Origin: TMP-86 sp039807285
GTDB taxonomy: Bacteria > Pseudomonadota > Gammaproteobacteria > Steroidobacterales > Steroidobacteraceae
NCBI GenBank assembly: GCA_044226785.1
Contig: JBGAGK010000015.1
Span: 56,873-120,872 of the forward strand
DNA length: 64,000 nucleotides
Direction of reading: 5' to 3'
The notes below the pieces were generated by a model that was given only the letters and a program-made list of their open reading frames with translations, was not told the origin of the DNA and did no database searches. Position 1 is the stretch's first letter. Each line of letters begins with the position of its first letter. Below, piece after piece: positions 8,100 to 16,369 of this stretch. The position numbers and the translations under genes were made by a program.

Positions 8100-9266
8100 T
8101 CAGGCAAAACGTGCCGGTGCCGCCGGGAGCCTGACTTCCGGGATCCGTGCACGCAGCAGATCGTGGAATTCGAGCATCCAGCACTCCAGCGTGGACAGCG
8201 GCCCCGGCTGATAGCTGCTGGATGCCAACCCGCGCTGCACGCGGGCGCACAGGTCACGGTCCTCGCTGTTGACGGCGCGATTGATGCGGGTTCCCAGCCA
8301 GCGCAGGAGTTTCATCTCCGGCCGCGCATCCGGCAGGCCGTAGATGCCACCCCGAATCAGTGCGCGACCGGGCTCGAGCGGCAGGACCTGGAAGAAATCC
8401 ATCTGCTCGGGGAAGACGTCTATCCCCAGGTTGGGCAGGATGCTGTAAAAGCTCCAGCAGCTGCGCAACTTCCCGGGCAGGTGTGTGACCGTGCTGCGTA
8501 CCAGATGCTGATAGGTCCGCTCCGACCAGCGCGAAGAGGGTGTGGTCTTCAGCCAGCTGTTGCCGCGCGCGATGCCGGGCCTTGATGCCTGGTCCTGGAA
8601 ATCCGGCGTGAACATGCGGTTCAGGCCCGGATGGCCGATGGGCACGTGATACGACTCCAGGTAATTGTCCATGGCGATCTTCCAGTCCGCTTCCCAGATC
8701 TCCTGGTAGAACGGCGCAATGGGCACCATCTCCCCGAAGCGGTAGGGTTCGAGTTCCCGGGCCATGTCTCCCCACAGGTCCTTCACGGGTTGCGGGTTGC
8801 CGTTGATGCATACGTAAACAAACCCCATGAAGGTCTCGACGCGCACCGGCACGAGACCGTGGGAGCTCCGGTCCAGATCCGGAAACGTGTCCTTGAGCGG
8901 CAGGCCGATGAGTGCACCGTCAAGCTTGTATGACCAGCCGTGATAGGGGCAGGTGATGGCGCCGGGGCAGTTGCCATGACCATCGAGCATCTTCGCGCCA
9001 CGGTGCCGGCACACATTGTGGAAGGCACGGATGCCGCCTTCGCGATCGCGCACCGCGAAGATGCTCTCGTTCGCGATCTCCAGGGTGACATAGTCTCCAT
9101 GCCGTGGCAGGTCGCTGACATGGCACAGGATCTGCCAGCTCGTTCCGATGAGCCGCTGCATCTCGAGCCGGGTCATTTCCGCGTTCCTGTACACCCATGC
9201 GGGCAGTGCGCGCGGCGAAGTGGAATGGGGTGCGGCCGGGACGGTCGAGGCGGCGCTCAGGCTCAT
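8100..9266 (-). CDS. Rieske non-heme iron oxygenase alpha subunit, CntA/GbcA-like
   Basis: A 388-residue oxygenase alpha subunit. The Rieske cluster ligands are C86-x-H88 (NVCRHRG) and C106-x2-H109 (CPYHGW). The mononuclear iron site is H207 and H212 (DNYLESYHVPIGH) with D336 (NSEDRDLC). The residue bridging the two centres is E204 rather than the Asp of classical ring-hydroxylating dioxygenases; Glu here is typical of enzymes acting on quaternary ammonium compounds (CntA carnitine oxygenase, GbcA betaine demethylase, choline monooxygenase). A matching reductase is not in the window. It is transcribed divergently from the aminotransferase, with operator-like palindromes between them. Probable role: O2-dependent N-demethylation or C-N cleavage of an imported amine. 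Confidence 0.88.
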   Translation of the reverse strand: MSLSAASTVPAAPHSTSPRALPAWVYRNAEMTRLEMQRLIGTSWQILCHVSDLPRHGDYVTLEIANESIFAVRDREGGIRAFHNVCRHRGAKMLDGHGNCPGAITCPYHGWSYKLDGALIGLPLKDTFPDLDRSSHGLVPVRVETFMGFVYVCINGNPQPVKDLWGDMARELEPYRFGEMVPIAPFYQEIWEADWKIAMDNYLESYHVPIGHPGLNRMFTPDFQDQASRPGIARGNSWLKTTPSSRWSERTYQHLVRSTVTHLPGKLRSCWSFYSILPNLGIDVFPEQMDFFQVLPLEPGRALIRGGIYGLPDARPEMKLLRWLGTRINRAVNSEDRDLCARVQRGLASSSYQPGPLSTLECWMLEFHDLLRARIPEVRLPAAPARFA

Positions 9267-9283
9267 GGGGGGCTCCGGACTGG

Positions 9284-9303
9284 ATTTGTATGTGCATGCA
9301 ATT
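9284..9303. promoter_or_regulatory. Imperfect palindromic operator (copy 1)
   Basis: The arms ATTTGTATG and CATGCAATT surround a 2-base centre. The site sits 18 bases upstream of the Rieske oxygenase start and exactly 100 bases from copy 2. The layout resembles GntR/FadR- or TetR-type operators. Confidence 0.55.
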
Positions 9304-9383
9304 TAGATCAGAAATGCATTCTGCCGCAACTTGGCACCGCAGCAAATATGGCCTGAATTCAGGGAAAACGCCTAATCCATTGA

Positions 9384-9403
9384 TTTTGTATGAGCATACA
9401 AAA
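9384..9403. promoter_or_regulatory. Perfect 9+2+9 palindromic operator (copy 2)
   Basis: The arms TTTTGTATG and CATACAAAA are exact reverse complements around AG. The site is 80 bases upstream of the aminotransferase start. A dimeric repressor or activator of the TetR or GntR type is the likely binder; the TetR protein at 5613 is one candidate. Confidence 0.7.
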
Positions 9404-9482
9404 AGTTGCCTGCGCACATGCGCCAATGGTAATTTGTGCATGCCGCCGGACAATCCAGTCCGTGGCGGCAAGCGGAGGCCAC

Positions 9483-10811
9483 ATGTCCCGGAATCTCACC
9501 AAGAGCAATGCCCATTTCCAGCGTGCCGTGCAGAAGCTGCCGCTCGGTGTCGCATCCAATTTCCGCTACTGGGGTGAGGAGCGCACCATCTATGTGAAGC
9601 AGGGCCGCGGTGCGCGCGTGTGGGACCTCGACGACAATGTCTACGTCGACTATCGCCTCGGTTACGGCCCGGCGATCCTGGGTTATGCCGATCCGCGGGT
9701 CGATGCGGCAGCCGTCGAGGGCATCAAGGTGGGCGGCGTTTTCGCGCTTTCCACCGAGCGCGAACTCGCCGTGGCCGAAAAGATTTCACGCATGGTGCCG
9801 GCGGCGGAACTGGTGCGCTACTCCAATTCCGGTACCGAGGCGGTGATGGCCGGGTTGCGGCTGGCGCGCGCCTTCACCGGTCGCGATGATTACGTCATCC
9901 TCGAGGGCGGCTATCACGGCCTGTTCGATGCGGCCATGTGGTTCACACCCATGGAGGAATGGAGCCGGGTGGGGGATCCGGCGATCAAGCCGTACAGCGA
10001 AGGCGTGCCGCTGAGCACCCGGAGCTTCGCGCACTTCGTGCAGGCGAACGACGCCAACCAGCTCGAGGACGTGTTCAGGCGCCATGCCGACCGGCTGGCC
10101 TGCATGCTCATCGAACCCATCATGGGCAACTGCCTGGGCATCTCGGCAGAACCCGAATACCTGAAGGTGGCCCGCCAGCTGTGCGACAAGTACGGCGTCC
10201 TTCTGTTCATCGACGAGGTCAAGACCGGCTTCCGGGTGGCGCGCGGAGGCGTGCAGGAGCTGTACGGGGTGCATGCGGACATCTGCACCTTCGCCAAGGC
10301 CGTGGCCAATGGCTACCCCATTTCCGTGCTGGCGGGGCGCGAGAAGATCATGCGCAAGCTCGGCAAGGGCGTGGCGCATGGTGGCACCTATACCGCTCAC
10401 GCAGTATCGCTGGCGGCCGCGGAGAAGACCCTCGAGATCCTGGAGACGACCGATGCCCTGGCGCGGATCGCGGACTACGGCACGAAGCTGCGCAACGGCA
10501 TGCGCGGTGTGCTCGGCGCGCGCGGCATCGCACACAGCTTCGTCGGACATCCCTCCATGAGCGGCCTGTATTTCGCGTCGGAGCCGCCGCGCAATTACCG
10601 CGCCTGGAAGGGGAGCGACTATTCCTTCTACGATGCGATGGCCCGGGTCCTGCACGACGAGAAGATCCTGTGCGAGCCGGATTCGCGCGAGCCCTGGTTC
10701 GTCAGTGCGGCGCATGACGAATCCTGCCTGAAGGAGACCCTGGTGGCGTTCGAGAAGGCCGTGGATGCCACGCTCCAGGCGGGGGTCCTGGGCGACAAAG
10801 CCTCTGCTTGA
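9483..10811 (+). CDS. Class III PLP-dependent aminotransferase (HemL-like)
   Basis: A 442-residue fold-type I aminotransferase from the ATG at 9483, chosen for its GGAGG site. The PLP lysine is K272 (FAKAVANGYP), the ring-nitrogen Asp is D244 (LFIDEVKTGF) and SNSGTEA (114-120) binds phosphate. The C-terminus and spacing are closest to glutamate-1-semialdehyde aminomutase relatives, but gene context argues against haem synthesis. It starts a tightly coupled series (stop overlaps the next TTG start) with two flavoproteins, a GcvT-like protein and an ABC ATPase. It probably transfers an amino group from a primary amine released by the other enzymes. Confidence 0.88.
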   Translation: MSRNLTKSNAHFQRAVQKLPLGVASNFRYWGEERTIYVKQGRGARVWDLDDNVYVDYRLGYGPAILGYADPRVDAAAVEGIKVGGVFALSTERELAVAEKISRMVPAAELVRYSNSGTEAVMAGLRLARAFTGRDDYVILEGGYHGLFDAAMWFTPMEEWSRVGDPAIKPYSEGVPLSTRSFAHFVQANDANQLEDVFRRHADRLACMLIEPIMGNCLGISAEPEYLKVARQLCDKYGVLLFIDEVKTGFRVARGGVQELYGVHADICTFAKAVANGYPISVLAGREKIMRKLGKGVAHGGTYTAHAVSLAAAEKTLEILETTDALARIADYGTKLRNGMRGVLGARGIAHSFVGHPSMSGLYFASEPPRNYRAWKGSDYSFYDAMARVLHDEKILCEPDSREPWFVSAAHDESCLKETLVAFEKAVDATLQAGVLGDKASA

Positions 10812-12394
10812 ACCGGCCCGACGTCATCATCGTCGGTGCCGGCCACAACGGGCTGGTGACTGCCTGTTACCTGGCGCGCGCCGGGCGACAGGTGCTGGTG
10901 CTCGAGCGCAACGAGTATATCGGCGGCGCCGCGGTGAGCCGCAAGCTTTACAAGGACTTCACCTACTCGAACTGTTCGTACGTGTGCAGCCTGCTGCGCC
11001 CCGAGATCATGCGCCAGTTGGAACTGCCGAAATACGGCCTTCAGATCATCCCGTACGAAGGCGGCTGCACCATGATGCGCGACGGCGGGCACCTGGCCGT
11101 GTACGACAATCCGGATGCCTTCCGGCGGGAGATCGCCCGCCATTCGAAGCGCGATGCAGAGAGCTACGGCCGCTTTGCACGCGACGTCATGCGCCAGTGC
11201 AAGTTCATCAAGCCGCTGTTGATGCGCGAGCCGCCCGATCCCACCTCCTTCCGACCGCGTGACATTCGTGAACTGCTGTTCCTGGGCGGAAGGTTCCACG
11301 ACATGGGCGAGAAGCGGATGTACGATTCCATCCGTTTCTGGACCATGAGCGCGGCAGACTTCCTGGACGAGTACTTCGAGAGCGAGATCGTCAAGGCGCA
11401 CCTGTCCGGCACTTCCATCATCGGCACGGCGCTCGGGCCGCGCTCGCCCGGCTCGGCCTACGTGCTGCTGCACCATTACATGGGCGACATCGACGACACG
11501 GTGGGCGCCTGGGGTTTCGCGCGTGGCGGCATGGGCTCCATCACCCAGGCGCTGAAGGCATCGCTCGAGGACAGTGGTGGCGCGGTGCGGGCTTCGGCGC
11601 CGGTGCAGAAGATCCTCGTGCGAAATGAACGTGCGGTGGGCGTGCGGCTGGCCGATGGCGAGGAGATCTTCGCTCCCACCGTGGTGTCCAGCATGGATGT
11701 GCGCCGGACTTTCCTCAACAGCATGGATGAATCGGACCTGCCGGGCGAGTTCGTGCGGCAGGTGAGGAATTTCAAGATCCGCGGATCCTCCGGGAAGCTC
11801 AACATCGCGCTCGACGGACTGCCCACCTTTCCCGCCATCCCGCCCGGCTCGCCCTGCATCCGCGGCGACCTGCACATCACCGATACCATCGAGATGGTGG
11901 AGCGGGCCTACGACGACTGGAAGGCAGGGCGCTGGTCACAGGCGCCCTATGTCGACATGCTCATCCCGACGCAGATCGATCCGACCATGACGCCGCATGG
12001 CAAGCATTACATGTCGGTGTTCGTGCAGTACTGCCCCTACCGGCTCGCCGAAGGCGAGTGGACGCCGGAGCGGCGCCAGGCATTCGGCAACACGGTCATC
12101 GACGCGATCGCGCGCCAGAGTCCTGACTTCAGGAGCCTGATATTGCATGCGGAAATCCGCACGCCCCGGGACATCGAAAACGAAGTGGGGCTTACGGAGG
12201 GCAACATCTTCCAGGGCGAACTGACACTGGATCAGCTGCTGTTCAACCGCCCCATTCCAGGCTATGCGCAGTACCGAAGCCCGGTGCGCGGCCTGTACAT
12301 GTGCGGATCGAGCACCCACCCGGGGGGCGGCGTCATGGGCGCTCCGGGTGCCAACGCCGCGCGCGCCATCCTGCGCGATGCCGGGGTGCGGTGA
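10808..12394 (+). CDS. FAD/NAD(P)-binding oxidoreductase, phytoene-desaturase/PYROXD2-like (1)
   Basis: A 528-residue flavoprotein with a TTG start overlapping the upstream stop (TTGA). A Rossmann motif is at the N-terminus (VIIVGAGHNGLVTACYLARAG) with FAD-binding ERNEYIGGAAVS. The C-terminal FAD clamp (GLYMCGSSTHPGGGVMGAPGANAA) is characteristic of the CrtI/PYROXD2 family. Bacterial carotenoid genes are absent here, so an amine or amide oxidoreductase role is more likely. The next gene encodes a paralogue with the same architecture, suggesting a heterodimer or consecutive oxidations. Confidence 0.87.
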   Translation: MNRPDVIIVGAGHNGLVTACYLARAGRQVLVLERNEYIGGAAVSRKLYKDFTYSNCSYVCSLLRPEIMRQLELPKYGLQIIPYEGGCTMMRDGGHLAVYDNPDAFRREIARHSKRDAESYGRFARDVMRQCKFIKPLLMREPPDPTSFRPRDIRELLFLGGRFHDMGEKRMYDSIRFWTMSAADFLDEYFESEIVKAHLSGTSIIGTALGPRSPGSAYVLLHHYMGDIDDTVGAWGFARGGMGSITQALKASLEDSGGAVRASAPVQKILVRNERAVGVRLADGEEIFAPTVVSSMDVRRTFLNSMDESDLPGEFVRQVRNFKIRGSSGKLNIALDGLPTFPAIPPGSPCIRGDLHITDTIEMVERAYDDWKAGRWSQAPYVDMLIPTQIDPTMTPHGKHYMSVFVQYCPYRLAEGEWTPERRQAFGNTVIDAIARQSPDFRSLILHAEIRTPRDIENEVGLTEGNIFQGELTLDQLLFNRPIPGYAQYRSPVRGLYMCGSSTHPGGGVMGAPGANAARAILRDAGVR

Positions 12395-13953
12395 GCAAGG
12401 CCATGGCGCGAACCGACGACTGCATCATCATCGGCGCCGGCCACAATGGTCTGGTCTGCGCCGCCACGCTGGCTCGCGCCGGCAGATCCGTGAAGGTCCT
12501 CGAGGCCGGGGACCGGCCGGGAGGTGCGGCGGTCACGCACGAGTTCGCACCGGGTTTCCGCTGCTCATCGGTGGCGCATCTGCTGCACCTGCTGCCGTCG
12601 AAGCTCGGTTCGGAACTTCAGCTGGAGCGCCATGGACTTTCGACCAGCGGGCCGATCCGCAGCTTCTCGCTGAAGCGCGATCAGTCACCGCTCCCCATGG
12701 ATGCGGCCGGACTCAGGGCTGCCGGGCACATCGATGCCGCGGCGATGGAGAAATGGTCGGTGCGGATGCCCCGGTTCGCAGCCGTGCTGCGTTCTGCGCT
12801 CGAGACGGTGCCGCCGCGTCTGGGTACTGGGGCCACGCGCGACAAGCTCGCGCTGCTGAGGCTGGGCTGGCAGATCCGCAGGCTGGGCAGGCAGGACATG
12901 CGCGAGTTGCTCCGGATCGGCGGCATGAACGTGTATGACCTGCTGGAGGAATATTTCAGCGCGGAGGGGCTCAAGGGAGCCCTGGCGCTGGATGCCACGC
13001 TGGGGACGAACTTCGGGCCGCGTTCGCCAGGGACGGTGCTTACGCTTCTGTACCGGCTGGCCCTGGAGGGCGGGTCAGGGGGCGTGTCCGTGGTCAGGGG
13101 CGGCATGGGTGCATTGAGTCAGGCATTGGCATCATCGGCCGCTGCGGCTGGCGCACAGATCAGGATGAATGCGCCGGTTGCCGGCATCCTGGTCGAGGCG
13201 GATCGGGTTGCCGGTGTGCGGCTCGAGGACGGCGAGGAGATCCGCGCGCGCACCGTCATCTCCAGTGCTGATCCGAAGACCACGTTTCTCGGCCTGCTGG
13301 GCGCCCGCCATCTGGACACCGGGTTCGTCCGCTCGGTCCGCCATCTGCGCAGCCGTGGACTGGCGGCGAAACTCCACCTGGCACTGGATGCGGCACCGGA
13401 ATTCACCGGCCTGGATGCCGCGGGACTGGGCGCCCGGCTGCTGGTTGCGCCGTCGATGGACCACGTCGAGCGGGCTTACAACCACTCCAAGTACGGCGAA
13501 TTTTCCGAAGAACCGGTGATCGAAATCACCCTGCCCACCGTCCATGATCAGACTCTCGCCCCACCGGGCCGGCACGTGCTGTCGGCAGTGGTCCAGTGCG
13601 CACCACATGCGCTCAAGCGTGGCTGGGATGAACCGGCCAGGCGCACCTTCCAGGACCGCATCATCGACACCATCGAGCAGGTGGCGCCGGGCCTGCGGGG
13701 GCGCATCATCGCCTCGCAGCTGCTGACGCCGGCGGACATCGAGCGGAAGTTCCGCATCAGCGGCGGACACTGGCATCACGGTGAACTGGCCTTCGACCAG
13801 TTCTTCATGGTGCGACCGGTGCCCGGTGCGGCCCAGTACTCGACGCCGGTCGAGGGGCTGTATCTGTGCGGTTCCGGGTCCCATCCCGGAGGTGGCGTGA
13901 CCGGGTTGCCGGGGCGCAATGCCGCGCACCGCGTGATCGAGGAGACCGTCTGA
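12391..13953 (+). CDS. FAD/NAD(P)-binding oxidoreductase, phytoene-desaturase/PYROXD2-like (2)
   Basis: A 520-residue paralogue of the preceding gene: IIIGAGHNGLVCAATLARAG at the N-terminus, EAGDRPGGAAVTHEF for FAD, and LYLCGSGSHPGGGVTGLPGRNAA at the C-terminus. A GTG at 12391 overlaps the previous stop (GTGA), in keeping with neighbouring genes; an ATG at 12403 is the alternative. The TGATG overlap with the next gene continues the coupling. Substrate unknown. Two adjacent, divergent copies kept together suggest partner subunits rather than redundancy. Confidence 0.87.
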   Translation: MSKAMARTDDCIIIGAGHNGLVCAATLARAGRSVKVLEAGDRPGGAAVTHEFAPGFRCSSVAHLLHLLPSKLGSELQLERHGLSTSGPIRSFSLKRDQSPLPMDAAGLRAAGHIDAAAMEKWSVRMPRFAAVLRSALETVPPRLGTGATRDKLALLRLGWQIRRLGRQDMRELLRIGGMNVYDLLEEYFSAEGLKGALALDATLGTNFGPRSPGTVLTLLYRLALEGGSGGVSVVRGGMGALSQALASSAAAAGAQIRMNAPVAGILVEADRVAGVRLEDGEEIRARTVISSADPKTTFLGLLGARHLDTGFVRSVRHLRSRGLAAKLHLALDAAPEFTGLDAAGLGARLLVAPSMDHVERAYNHSKYGEFSEEPVIEITLPTVHDQTLAPPGRHVLSAVVQCAPHALKRGWDEPARRTFQDRIIDTIEQVAPGLRGRIIASQLLTPADIERKFRISGGHWHHGELAFDQFFMVRPVPGAAQYSTPVEGLYLCGSGSHPGGGVTGLPGRNAAHRVIEETV

Positions 13954-15161
13954 TGGCGCACGATCCGGGCGCTGCACCGCATTTTCGCAAACCCCTGCTC
14001 GCGACGCCATTCCACGAGCGGGCGCGTGAACTGTCCCAGGTCGACCAGTATGTCCCCTGGGCGGGTTACACCACGGTGGATGTGTTCAGCACCGTCGAGC
14101 AGGAGTATTTCGCGACGCGCAATGCGGTGAGCGTTTTCGATCTGACGCCCATGGTCAAGTACCGCATCAGCGGCCCGGAGGCGGAAGGCTTCCTCAACCA
14201 CCTGGTGACACGCGACGTGGCCAGACTGCGGGACAACCGCGTGCTGTACTGCGTGTGGTGCAACGACGATGGCCACATCATCGACGATGGCACCATCTTC
14301 CGTTTCGGCAGAAACGAGTTCCGGCTGTGCACCGCCGAGCGACAGCTCGACTGGCTGCTCGACTCGGCGTTCGGCTTCGATGTTCAGGTGGAGGAGGTGA
14401 CCTCCGGAATTGCCGCGCTGGCGGTGCAGGGTCCGGCTTCGTGCGCGCTGTTGAAGTCGACGGGACTGGCCGGAGTCGAGAACCTGAAACCGTTCGATTG
14501 CGGGCATTTCAACCTCCAGGGCATGCCCATCATGGCCTCGCGCACCGGCTTCACCGGTGATCTGGGGTACGAGATCTGGATGGAACCCGGACATGCGGTG
14601 CGGGTCTGGGATGATCTCATGCGCCTGGGTGCCTCGCGTGGCATCAGGCCGATGGGCTCACAGGCGCTGAACATGGTGCGCCTCGAAGCGGGATTCCTGA
14701 GTCCGAACGTGGACTTCGTGTCGGCCGAACACACCGTGCGCCTGGGCCGCGACCGCTCACCTCTGGAGCTGGGGCTTGCATGGCTCGTGGATTTCGACAA
14801 GGGCCATTTCACGGGCCGCCGTGCCCTGCTTGCGGAACGGACACGGGGCATTGCGCGCATGCTGGTGGGGCTGGATGTGGATGGCAACAAGCCTGCGAAC
14901 AACGCGCTGCTGTACACCGACCGGGACGGGCGGCGCGAAATCGGCAGCGTGACTTCGGCCATGTGGTCGCCGACTTGCAAACGCAACATCGCGCTTGCTA
15001 TGGTCGATGCGCCCCATTTTCGAAAAGGCACACGTGTATGGGTCGATCTGTATCTCAACCGCGAACTGGTCTGGGAGCGCCGCATGCTGGGCGCCACGGT
15101 GGTCGACAAACCCTTCTTTGCGCCAGCCCGGCGCCGGCAGACGCCGCCCGCTGACTGCTGA
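13953..15161 (+). CDS. GcvT-like aminomethyltransferase / THF-dependent demethylase
   Basis: A 402-residue stand-alone GcvT-fold protein. Family features include YVPWAGYTTVDVFSTVEQEYFATRNAVSVFDL at the N-terminus, EAEGFLNHLVTRDV, and GFTGDLGYEIWM, the folate-domain signature. The C-terminal barrel has IGSVTSAMWSP. GcvT-like proteins move a methyl or methylene group from an amine to tetrahydrofolate. Linked to a Rieske oxygenase and flavoproteins, it likely captures a one-carbon unit as methylene-THF. It starts inside the previous stop (TGATG) and is followed 21 bases later by the ABC ATPase. Confidence 0.87.
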   Translation: MAHDPGAAPHFRKPLLATPFHERARELSQVDQYVPWAGYTTVDVFSTVEQEYFATRNAVSVFDLTPMVKYRISGPEAEGFLNHLVTRDVARLRDNRVLYCVWCNDDGHIIDDGTIFRFGRNEFRLCTAERQLDWLLDSAFGFDVQVEEVTSGIAALAVQGPASCALLKSTGLAGVENLKPFDCGHFNLQGMPIMASRTGFTGDLGYEIWMEPGHAVRVWDDLMRLGASRGIRPMGSQALNMVRLEAGFLSPNVDFVSAEHTVRLGRDRSPLELGLAWLVDFDKGHFTGRRALLAERTRGIARMLVGLDVDGNKPANNALLYTDRDGRREIGSVTSAMWSPTCKRNIALAMVDAPHFRKGTRVWVDLYLNRELVWERRMLGATVVDKPFFAPARRRQTPPADC

Positions 15162-15182
15162 AGCTCCCGCCGCCCCCGCATC

Positions 15183-16328
15183 GTGATCCCCGCACCGCTC
15201 AAGCCCAATCCGGACCGGCCCTGGCTGGACCCCGAGGCGCAGCCGCAGGTGGTCATCGAGGGTGTGAGCAAGACCTTCGGCTCGTTCGCCGCGGTCGACA
15301 ACGTATCCCTGCGGATCTACAAGGGGGAGATGTTCGCGCTGGTGGGTTCCTCGGGCTGCGGGAAAACCACGCTGCTGCGCATGCTGGCCGGATTCACCCG
15401 CCCGAGCGTGGGACGCATCCTGATCGACGGCGTGGACATGACGAACGTACCGCCCTACGAGCGGCCGGTGAACATGATGTTCCAGTCCTATGCCCTGTTC
15501 CCGCACATGACGGTGGAACAGAACGTGGGGTACGGCATCAGGCGATCGGCATTGTCAGCCGATGCCCGGCGCGCGCAGATACAGGAAGCGCTCGACATGG
15601 TGCAGCTGGGCAGCATGGGCAAGCGCAAGCCGCATCAGCTGTCCGGCGGCCAGCGGCAGCGCGTGGCGCTGGCGCGTGCACTGATCCGCAGACCCAAGGT
15701 GCTGCTGCTCGATGAACCCCTGAGTGCCCTGGACAAGAAGCTGCGCGAACAGACCCAGTTCGAGCTGATGAACATCCAGTACAAGGTCGGCATCACATTC
15801 GTGTTCGTGACCCACGACCAGGATGAGGCCATGGCGCTGTCCACCCGCATCGCGGTGATGAACCGCGGCCAGACACTCCAGGTCGATACGCCCGCACGGA
15901 TCTACGAGTTTCCGCAGAGCCGGTTCGTCGCGGATTTCATCGGCACCACCAACCTGTTCGAGGGCCGGATATGCGCCTGCGATCCCGGCATGATCACGGT
16001 GCAATGCGATGAGATCGGCCGGCCGCTGCGTGTGGATGACACCGGCAGGTTCAGTATCGGCCAGCGCGTCTGGGTGGCGCTGCGGCCGGAGAAGATCCGC
16101 ATGAGCAAGCACCCTCCGGCCGACGAGCGTGCGAACCAGATCAGGGGCTCGGTCTGGGAACTGGGATATCTGGGCAACCGCTCGACCTACAGGATAAAGA
16201 CCACGAGCGGGAAGATCGTGACCGTCTTCACCCAGAACGAGCGGCGTGAATCGGAGCTGTCGATCGACTGGAGTGACGAGGTGTGCCTGTCCTGGAGTCC
16301 GAACGGGGCGGTACTGTTGCAGTCCTGA
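15183..16328 (+). CDS. PotA/PotG-type ABC transporter ATP-binding protein
   Basis: A 381-residue ATPase. Walker A is GSSGCGKTT (55-63), the Q-loop is FQSYALFPHMTV, the signature is LSGGQRQR, Walker B is VLLLDEPLSALD and the H-loop is VTHDQDEA. A C-terminal TOBE-type domain (WVALRPEKIRM, VWELGYLGNRSTYRI) places it in the polyamine (PotA/PotG) importer class. It starts with GTG. It completes the transporter with the binding protein at 2072 and the permeases at 3808/4650, although it lies 10 kb away at the end of the aminotransferase operon. Confidence 0.93.
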   Translation: MIPAPLKPNPDRPWLDPEAQPQVVIEGVSKTFGSFAAVDNVSLRIYKGEMFALVGSSGCGKTTLLRMLAGFTRPSVGRILIDGVDMTNVPPYERPVNMMFQSYALFPHMTVEQNVGYGIRRSALSADARRAQIQEALDMVQLGSMGKRKPHQLSGGQRQRVALARALIRRPKVLLLDEPLSALDKKLREQTQFELMNIQYKVGITFVFVTHDQDEAMALSTRIAVMNRGQTLQVDTPARIYEFPQSRFVADFIGTTNLFEGRICACDPGMITVQCDEIGRPLRVDDTGRFSIGQRVWVALRPEKIRMSKHPPADERANQIRGSVWELGYLGNRSTYRIKTTSGKIVTVFTQNERRESELSIDWSDEVCLSWSPNGAVLLQS

Positions 16329-16369
16329 CCATGGTCCGCGGGCGCGAACATCACGCGAGGGAGCTGGAT

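Larger units (their letters stand above)
9267..9482. promoter_or_regulatory. Divergent control region between Rieske oxygenase and aminotransferase genes
   Basis: This 216-base gap is more AT-rich than its surroundings. It holds two copies of a TTTGTATG-type palindrome (annotated separately) and a third degenerate half-site near 9430 (AATTTGTGCATGC). The right end contains GGAGG at about 9474, six bases before the ATG of the aminotransferase gene. Confidence 0.6.

Noticed and set aside
9483..10811. Haem biosynthesis gene hemL
   Set aside because: It resembles HemL, but its coupling to flavoproteins, GcvT and transport genes points to catabolism.
10808..13953. Carotenoid biosynthesis (phytoene desaturases)
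   Set aside because: There is no crtB, crtE or other carotenoid gene, and the neighbours are amine-catabolic; PYROXD2-like oxidoreductases fit better.
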